From positions 1-64,000 of the forward strand of contig CAUWJP010000013.1 in NCBI GenBank assembly GCA_963559135.1: a stretch of DNA of 64,000 bases. Direction: 5' to 3'. Both the position numbers and the translations under genes were made by a program. The notes below the pieces were generated by a model. The model saw only the letters and a program-made list of their open reading frames with translations. It ran no database searches and was not told the origin of the DNA. The DNA is from Sellimonas sp963559135 (GTDB lineage: Bacteria; Bacillota; Clostridia; Lachnospirales; Lachnospiraceae). Position 1 is the stretch's first letter. The number at the start of each line of letters is the position of its first letter. Of the stretch, positions 59,361-64,000 are shown in pieces.

Positions 59361-59867
59361 TTACATATGTTTCTTTTTCTCTTTTAAATAAAAGTGAAGT
59401 ACGATTTTTTCCAGATACCGCTTCAGTACGATCTGAATTTCTTCCTTTGGATGAATTGGACGCACAAGAATATTTCGGATTCCGGTCCGTTTAGCACCCC
59501 ACACATCGGTGAACAGCTGATCTCCCACAAACAGGGTTGTCTTATGGTCCGTCCCCATCAGTCTCATGGCCTTCTGATAATTCTTCACAGCCGGTTTGTG
59601 GGCATTGCAGATATAATGAACACCGATCTCCTCGTTGAACATTTTTACCCGCGGCTCCTGATTGTTAGAGAGCAGACAACAGGAATATCCCATGCTCTTC
59701 AGATCACGAAACAGCTTTTTTGCCCTCTCGTCTGCAGGCGCCCCGTGGGGAACTAGTGTGTTATCGATATCAAAAATAATTCCTCTATATCCTTCTTTAT
59801 ATAATTTTTCAAACGGAATGATATAAGTAGATGCCATATATTCATCCGGAAAAAACCGTTCTAACAT
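59361..59867 (-). CDS. YqeG family HAD-type phosphatase
   Basis: A 168-residue HAD superfamily (IIIA) phosphatase. Motif I is FDIDNTLVPHG (nucleophile Asp), motif II LLSNNQ, and motif IV/III VGDQLFTDVWGAKR. Members of this family (YqeG, GEP4-like) include phosphatidylglycerophosphate phosphatases, so membrane lipid synthesis is possible. Its ATG overlaps the end of the PfkB kinase gene by seven bases. C-terminal tail is Lys-rich. Confidence 0.88.
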   Translation of the reverse strand: MLERFFPDEYMASTYIIPFEKLYKEGYRGIIFDIDNTLVPHGAPADERAKKLFRDLKSMGYSCCLLSNNQEPRVKMFNEEIGVHYICNAHKPAVKNYQKAMRLMGTDHKTTLFVGDQLFTDVWGAKRTGIRNILVRPIHPKEEIQIVLKRYLEKIVLHFYLKEKKKHM

Positions 59868-60838
59868 TCTCTCTCCTCCGTACTGTGGATCAGTGCTTCC
59901 ACTTCCTGGCGTTCCGGCATGGAGCGAATCGCTCCTTTTCTTGTCGTAATAATAGCTGCCGCCGCATTGGCAAATGTCAGCATTTCTTTCAGATCGTCCT
60001 CGGTAAGATTTTCCAGTCCGTGATCCACAAGGTAATTCAACGCACTTCCGCAGAAAGTATCTCCTGCTCCTGTCGTCTCAATCGTGTCACAGGAAAATCC
60101 CGGACATTCCACCCGCATTCCCTGATAATAAGCACGGCTTCCATCAGCTCCCATGGTCAGAAGCACAAGCGGAATATGATACTCCTCTGTCAGCTGGTGC
60201 ACGCCTTCATCATAATCTTCTTTACCGGTAATAAACTGAATCTCGTTATCCGAAATCTTAAGGATGTCACAATATTCAAGTCCGTACCGAATCTGCTCCT
60301 TTGCATTTTCCATGCTGTCCCAGAGAGGCGGTCTTAAATTCGGATCAAACGAAATCATCATTCTGGCCTCTTTTGCTGCTTTCAGCGCTTTTTTAGTCGC
60401 CTTGCGCACACCTTCATGTGTCATGGAAAGAGTCCCGAAATGGAACACTTTTCCCTTCTTCAGAAATTCGGCATCCACCTCGTCTTCCGTCAACATCATG
60501 TCCGCTCCCGGATTCCGGTAAAAGGAAAAATCTCTGTCTCCATTTTCCAGTGTATGAACCAGTGCCAGCGTTGTGTGTACTTCGGAATCCATATACAGAT
60601 GCTCTGTATTGATGCCGGCCTGTTCCAGCGTATCTTTCAGCCGTAATCCGAACTGATCTTTTCCTACCTTTCCGATAAATGCTGTCTTCTTTCCAAGATT
60701 GTTCAGCATGGCAAGCACATTGCACGGAGCTCCCCCAGGACATGCCTCAAACATCTGGTTCCCCTGACTGCTCATTCCGTTCATTGTAAAATCAATTAAC
60801 AATTCACCCAGCGCAATTACATCAAATTCTTTTTCCAT
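59861..60838 (-). CDS. PfkB family carbohydrate kinase (fructokinase-like)
   Basis: A 325-residue ribokinase-type kinase: N-terminal ALGELLIDFT, sugar-site GGAPCNVLAMLNNLGKKTAFIGKVG, and the ATP/anion-hole signature ETTGAGDTFCGSALNYL near 255-271 with catalytic Asp. The domain start LGE.LID.. is typical of bacterial fructokinases. No sugar transporter or hydrolase is adjacent, so fructose is a likely but unproven substrate. It precedes and overlaps the YqeG gene. Confidence 0.9.
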   Translation of the reverse strand: MEKEFDVIALGELLIDFTMNGMSSQGNQMFEACPGGAPCNVLAMLNNLGKKTAFIGKVGKDQFGLRLKDTLEQAGINTEHLYMDSEVHTTLALVHTLENGDRDFSFYRNPGADMMLTEDEVDAEFLKKGKVFHFGTLSMTHEGVRKATKKALKAAKEARMMISFDPNLRPPLWDSMENAKEQIRYGLEYCDILKISDNEIQFITGKEDYDEGVHQLTEEYHIPLVLLTMGADGSRAYYQGMRVECPGFSCDTIETTGAGDTFCGSALNYLVDHGLENLTEDDLKEMLTFANAAAAIITTRKGAIRSMPERQEVEALIHSTEEREC

Positions 60839-60899
60839 AAATCAAGCTGCCTCCATCCACTTCTTTTGTTCCCTTTTCGCTTTTTCTATCATAACCAGT

Positions 60900-61571
60900 T
60901 TACTGCATTTTTTCAAGCATTTTCCCGACATCATCACGAAACTCGTCCCATTTTTCCGGATAGTCTACAAAATACTTCGGGCAGATCTTTCCAGTAACAT
61001 CATAGTGACGGATCAGATCCTCCTCTGTGAGACCGAATTTCAGGCACAGCCATGCCGAAAGCTCTACCATGGAATCATAAGTTGCCTGATTGAATTCTCC
61101 TGTTTCATCCGGATGACAGCACTCGATGGAAACTGTATCTCCATTTCGGCTGTTGGATGCATACGCCACCTCCCAAGTCGGGATGCACTGAATGATCTCG
61201 CCCTCTAATCCCACAATAAAATGGCTACTCGCCTGTGTTAGATGCGTATCTTTGAGCCCTTCAAAATAATCCCTGTTCTGCTGTGCCGTAGCCCCCGGAT
61301 TGGCAGTATAATGAATGACAATATTCCTTATTCTCGATGTCCCTGTCTCCGGCCTGGAATACGGATTCGGTGTTAGAAGCTCCACTTCCATATCCGGACG
61401 GTAAGCATCCACAGCCTCCCCTTCCAGCTCTCTATATCCATTAAAAAACGGTCCTGTTCCAGTAAGCCTCATTCCTCCCAGAACGACTGCCAGAAGGATC
61501 AGGATCGTAAGTCCGGCTTTCATCAGTCCGTTTCTTCCGCTGTTTTTTCTTCTCTGTCTTCTCTTTTGCAC
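60900..61571 (-). CDS. N-acetylmuramoyl-L-alanine amidase (amidase_2), membrane-anchored
   Basis: A 223-residue cell-wall amidase. A basic N-terminus and one hydrophobic helix (about 19-37) suggest an anchored or secreted protein. The zinc-dependent amidase_2 (PGRP-like) domain covers about 78-220: zinc ligands in IVIHYTANPG and HYDVTGKICP and the substrate His in SSHFIVGLEG. It starts at GTG (61571) with AGGGGA eight bases upstream; the only ATG nearby is in another frame. Stand-alone. Confidence 0.88.
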   Translation of the reverse strand: MQKRRQRRKNSGRNGLMKAGLTILILLAVVLGGMRLTGTGPFFNGYRELEGEAVDAYRPDMEVELLTPNPYSRPETGTSRIRNIVIHYTANPGATAQQNRDYFEGLKDTHLTQASSHFIVGLEGEIIQCIPTWEVAYASNSRNGDTVSIECCHPDETGEFNQATYDSMVELSAWLCLKFGLTEEDLIRHYDVTGKICPKYFVDYPEKWDEFRDDVGKMLEKMQ

Positions 61572-61702
61572 GGTACCATTCCCCTTTTTTATTCTTTCTC
61601 CCTCCTCTTATTATAAACAAAAACCCTTGGCAGTTTTTAAAAATTTCAATCCGAATTTCTTAAGCTTTTCTTATCTTACTCTTTATTGGGACAAAGCAAA
61701 AA

Positions 61703-61735
61703 CCTCCTGCCCCTCTCATAGAGAAGGACAGAAGG
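61703..61735 (-). terminator. Terminator after guaB
   Basis: A 15-bp stem (61703-61717 with 61721-61735, three G-T pairs) with a 3-nt loop, followed on the minus strand by TTTTT (61702-61698). Confidence 0.85.
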
Positions 61736-61756
61736 TCTGTCGTTCATCGTATGCTT

Positions 61757-63211
61757 TTATTCATCGACACTGTAGTTCGGTGCTTCTTTTGTAATATGGA
61801 TGTCATGTGGATGACTTTCTTTCAGAGATGCTGCTGAAATCTTAACAAATCTTCCGTTTTCTTTCAGCTCTTCCACTGTCCTTGTTCCACAATATCCCAT
61901 ACCGGAACGAAGTCCTCCCATAAGCTGGAATACTGTATCTTCCACTGTACCTTTGTAAGCGACGCGTCCTTCTACACCTTCCGGTACCAGTTTCTTAGCA
62001 TCTGTCTGGAAGTAACGGTCCTTGCTACCGTTTTCCATCGCTGCAATTGATCCCATTCCGCGGTAGACTTTGTATTTTCTTCCCTGGAACAGCTCGAATG
62101 TTCCCGGACTTTCGTCACATCCTGCAAAGATACTTCCCATCATGCAGACATTCGCTCCAGCTGCAATTGCTTTTGTCATATCTCCAGAGTACTTGATACC
62201 GCCGTCTGCGATAATCGGAATGCCATACTCTTTTGCTGCTTCATAGCAGTTCATAACTGCCGTCACCTGAGGGACACCGATTCCTGCAACGACACGTGTC
62301 GTACAGATTGATCCAGGTCCGATTCCGACTTTAACAGCATCTACTCCTGCCTCGATCAGCGCTTTTGTCGCCTCAGCAGTTGCAACGTTTCCAGCGATTA
62401 CCTGCAGATCCGGGAATTTCTCCTTGATCATGCGAACACAACGGATTACGTTTGCAGAATGGCCGTGTGCCGAGTCAAGAACGATCACGTCAACTTTTGC
62501 ATTGACCAGCGCTTCTACTCTTTCCAGACAATTGGCTGTGATGCCGACTGCAGCGCCACAAAGAAGACGTCCCTGCTCATCCTTTGCGGAAAGCGGATAC
62601 TTGATCTGCTTTTCGATATCCTTAATTGTAATCAGTCCTTTGAGGTTAAAATCCTTATCTACAATCGGGAGTTTTTCCTTTCTGGCTTTGGCAAGAATGT
62701 TCTTTGCCTCTTCTAAAGTGATGCCCTCCTGAGCTGTGATCAGTCCTTCTGAAGTCATGGACTCTTTGATTTTCTTTGAAAAATCTGTCTCAAATTTCAG
62801 ATCCCTGTTTGTGATAATTCCAACCAGTTTTCCGTTTTCCGTGATCGGTACACCTGAAATTCTGAATTTTGCCATCAGATTATTTGCATCTTCCAGTGTG
62901 TGCTCTGGCGACAGATAAAATGGATCTGTAATAACACCGTTCTCAGAACGTTTTACCTTGTCCACCTCTTCAGCCTGAGCCTCAATCGACATATTCTTAT
63001 GTATAATTCCGATACCACCCTGGCGGGCCATCGCAATCGCCATGCGATGCTCAGTTACGGTATCCATTCCGGCGCTCATCATCGGAATGTTTAACTGAAT
63101 CTTCTTTGTCAAGTGTGTAGACAGATCGACCTGATTCGGAATCACTTCCGAATAAGCCGGTACCAGTAATACATCATCAAACGTAATACCTTCTCCAATA
63201 ATCTTACCCAT
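61757..63211 (-). CDS. guaB: IMP dehydrogenase
   Basis: A 484-residue IMP dehydrogenase, the rate-limiting step of GTP synthesis (IMP to XMP). Seen: LTFDDVLLVPAYSEV-like start, two CBS domains inserted at about 90-205, the catalytic loop GPGSICTTR with the active Cys near 302, and the C-terminal flap region KDRYF and GVEGRV. GAGAGGA precedes the ATG. Strong own promoter and terminator. With xpt it supplies XMP from two sides. Confidence 0.97.
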   Translation of the reverse strand: MGKIIGEGITFDDVLLVPAYSEVIPNQVDLSTHLTKKIQLNIPMMSAGMDTVTEHRMAIAMARQGGIGIIHKNMSIEAQAEEVDKVKRSENGVITDPFYLSPEHTLEDANNLMAKFRISGVPITENGKLVGIITNRDLKFETDFSKKIKESMTSEGLITAQEGITLEEAKNILAKARKEKLPIVDKDFNLKGLITIKDIEKQIKYPLSAKDEQGRLLCGAAVGITANCLERVEALVNAKVDVIVLDSAHGHSANVIRCVRMIKEKFPDLQVIAGNVATAEATKALIEAGVDAVKVGIGPGSICTTRVVAGIGVPQVTAVMNCYEAAKEYGIPIIADGGIKYSGDMTKAIAAGANVCMMGSIFAGCDESPGTFELFQGRKYKVYRGMGSIAAMENGSKDRYFQTDAKKLVPEGVEGRVAYKGTVEDTVFQLMGGLRSGMGYCGTRTVEELKENGRFVKISAASLKESHPHDIHITKEAPNYSVDE

Positions 63212-63256
63212 GACTTCTTTTCCTCTCTTTCTCTGACTGTTTTTGATTTAAAAGAT

Positions 63257-63285
63257 ATGATACCGAAAAAAATATGTGATGTCAA
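63257..63285 (-). promoter_or_regulatory. guaB promoter
   Basis: Minus strand TTGACA (63285-63280), 17-bp spacer, TATCAT (63262-63257), close to consensus. The leader of about 40 bases shows no obvious riboswitch. Confidence 0.75.
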
Positions 63286-63299
63286 CTCTTTCTTTTCTC

Positions 63300-63788
63300 T
63301 TACAGGATGACTTTTCTTGGAGCTAACATTCTAATACCGTCCAGAATAACCTGCTCCGGTTCAAAGATCACTTTTGTCTGCTGACCGTCTTTTGTAATCA
63401 CCATCACATAGCATTTTGCATTCGGCATACGGGAACTAAAATCCAGTACCTTGCTGGCTTTATACTGGTTGAGCTCTCCTGCTCCAAGCGGTGCAAGCAG
63501 ATCCATATCATTGACATTCATGGAAAATACTCTTTTTCTTTTCTGTTTTCCCATGATTTTGTCGATATCCAGATCCCCGTTCACATACAGATACTCATAT
63601 TCCAGATCCAACCTCCGAAACATAAAGTAATCCAGTACAATCAGCAGCACCGGAAGAATCAGCAAAAACGGCATCAACAAAACAAAGAAAAAGGAAAGGA
63701 CTGTACAGAATACCAGCAGAATTTTAATAATTACGTCTTTCCCTTCCGGTTTCTTTTTGACTAATTGTTCTGTGTAATAATCGCTCAT
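63300..63788 (-). CDS. DUF6106 family membrane protein
   Basis: A 162-residue protein with two close hydrophobic segments (about 20-58) and a soluble C-terminal half (LEYEYLYVNGDLDIDKIMGKQKRKRVFSM, PNAKCYVMVITKDGQQTKVIFEP). It fits DUF6106, a family of unknown function in Clostridia. The ATG at 63788 is chosen since GGAGG lies eight bases upstream within a slightly longer frame. Stands alone between the groL and guaB genes. Confidence 0.8.
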   Translation of the reverse strand: MSDYYTEQLVKKKPEGKDVIIKILLVFCTVLSFFFVLLMPFLLILPVLLIVLDYFMFRRLDLEYEYLYVNGDLDIDKIMGKQKRKRVFSMNVNDMDLLAPLGAGELNQYKASKVLDFSSRMPNAKCYVMVITKDGQQTKVIFEPEQVILDGIRMLAPRKVIL

Positions 63789-63819
63789 ACACATTTCCTC
63801 CATCTGTTTATTCCTATCC

Positions 63820-63828
63820 AGTATATCA
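63820..63828 (-). promoter_or_regulatory. Extended -10 before the DUF6106 gene
   Basis: TGATATACT on the minus strand (63828-63820), directly downstream of the groL terminator. The -35 is poor. Confidence 0.45.
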
Positions 63829-63842
63829 TTTCTGACACAAAA

Positions 63843-63870
63843 AGAAAACTCCTCTTACGAGGAGTTTTCT
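63843..63870 (-). terminator. Terminator after groL
   Basis: A perfect 11-bp stem (63843-63853 with 63860-63870) with a 6-nt loop, followed on the minus strand by TTTTT. It lies 13 bases past the groL stop. Confidence 0.88.
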
Positions 63871-63882
63871 AATTTTTTATAT

Positions 63883-64000
63883 TTACATCATTCCCATGCC
63901 CGGGTTTGCTGCTGCCACTGGTGTTTCTTCTTTAATGTTGGCAACAACAGATTCTGTTGTCAGAAGAGTAGAAGCAACGCTTGTGGCATTCTGAAGAGCA
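63883..64000 (-). CDS. groL: Chaperonin GroEL, 3' end only
   Basis: The final 38 codons of groL, cut by the window edge. The frame reads ALQNATSVASTLLTTESVVANIKEE then the Gly-Met-rich tail AANPGMGMM and a TAA stop (63885-63883). The equatorial-domain sequence ATSVASTLLTTE and the GM repeat are diagnostic of GroEL. The rest of the gene, and probably groES, lie beyond the right edge. Confidence 0.95.
   Translation of the reverse strand, partial: ALQNATSVASTLLTTESVVANIKEETPVAAANPGMGMM

Noticed and set aside
1..64000. CRISPR array, prophage or complete insertion sequence
   Set aside because: No regularly spaced repeats, no integrase, transposase or structural phage genes were found; only one REP-like palindrome.

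Overview
The window looks like chromosomal DNA of a spore-former-lineage Clostridia, most likely a gut Lachnospiraceae. Reasons: strong AGGAGG-type ribosome binding sites, short tightly packed operons, protein families typical of that group (DUF5688, DUF6106, DUF368, DUF1275, a free Spo0A-type DNA-binding domain), many Fe-S and selenium/molybdenum enzymes of anaerobes, and housekeeping genes (tsf, rpsB, argS, efp, guaB, groL) of Firmicutes type. No phage, insertion sequence or CRISPR array was seen. The genome assignment is inference from protein character, not from a search.

Layout. 0-3 kb: a plus-strand alcohol dehydrogenase/aldehyde dehydrogenase pair. 3-6.5 kb: a NifX-like/SlyD fusion protein, then a minus-strand operon of aldo/keto reductase, alpha/beta hydrolase and histidine phosphatase. 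6.8-12.4 kb: flavodoxin, a small Nif11-like protein, a P1 peptidase, RecQ and a Lon-type AAA+ ATPase without protease domain. 12.6-18.7 kb: a seven-gene operon (M20 amidohydrolase, YfcC-type carrier, MATE pump, thioesterase, metallo-beta-lactamase-fold protein, secreted nuclease lipoprotein). 18.8-24 kb: a glutaredoxin-like protein, a frameshifted DUF1275 gene, a stand-alone Spo0A C-terminal domain with Spo0A-box-like sites in its promoter, DegV and a divergent TetR regulator sharing a 22-bp palindrome, and an esterase/membrane propeller pair. 24-26.7 kb: one 860-residue fusion of CoA-disulfide-reductase-like, rhodanese, sulfite-reductase-like and ferredoxin modules.

26.8-39.3 kb is a transport and signalling region: a YtrA-type GntR regulator with its ABC transporter; an operon of an extracellular propeller protein, a membrane protein and a second MATE pump; a two-component system; and, converging on it, a four-gene Gld-like ABC system. 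The two-component promoter and the Gld-like ABC promoter share the same direct repeat at the same distance from the -10 box, which suggests that the response regulator controls both.

39.5-48.8 kb is core: DUF368 polyprenyl-phosphate transporter, tsf-rpsB, an NlpC/P60 cell-wall hydrolase, argS with an AlaX-type editing protein and a CPBP protease, endonuclease IV under a Fur-like box, and tRNA-Arg(CCG). 49-56.3 kb: xanthine phosphoribosyltransferase next to a complete selenium-dependent molybdenum hydroxylase operon (FAD, 2Fe-2S and Mo subunits plus a MocA-YqeB fusion, YqeC and an XdhC-type factor with permuted domains), so purine salvage and purine oxidation sit side by side. 56.3-64 kb: DUF5688, efp, aroD, YqeG phosphatase, a PfkB sugar kinase, an amidase, guaB, DUF6106 and the 3' end of groL.
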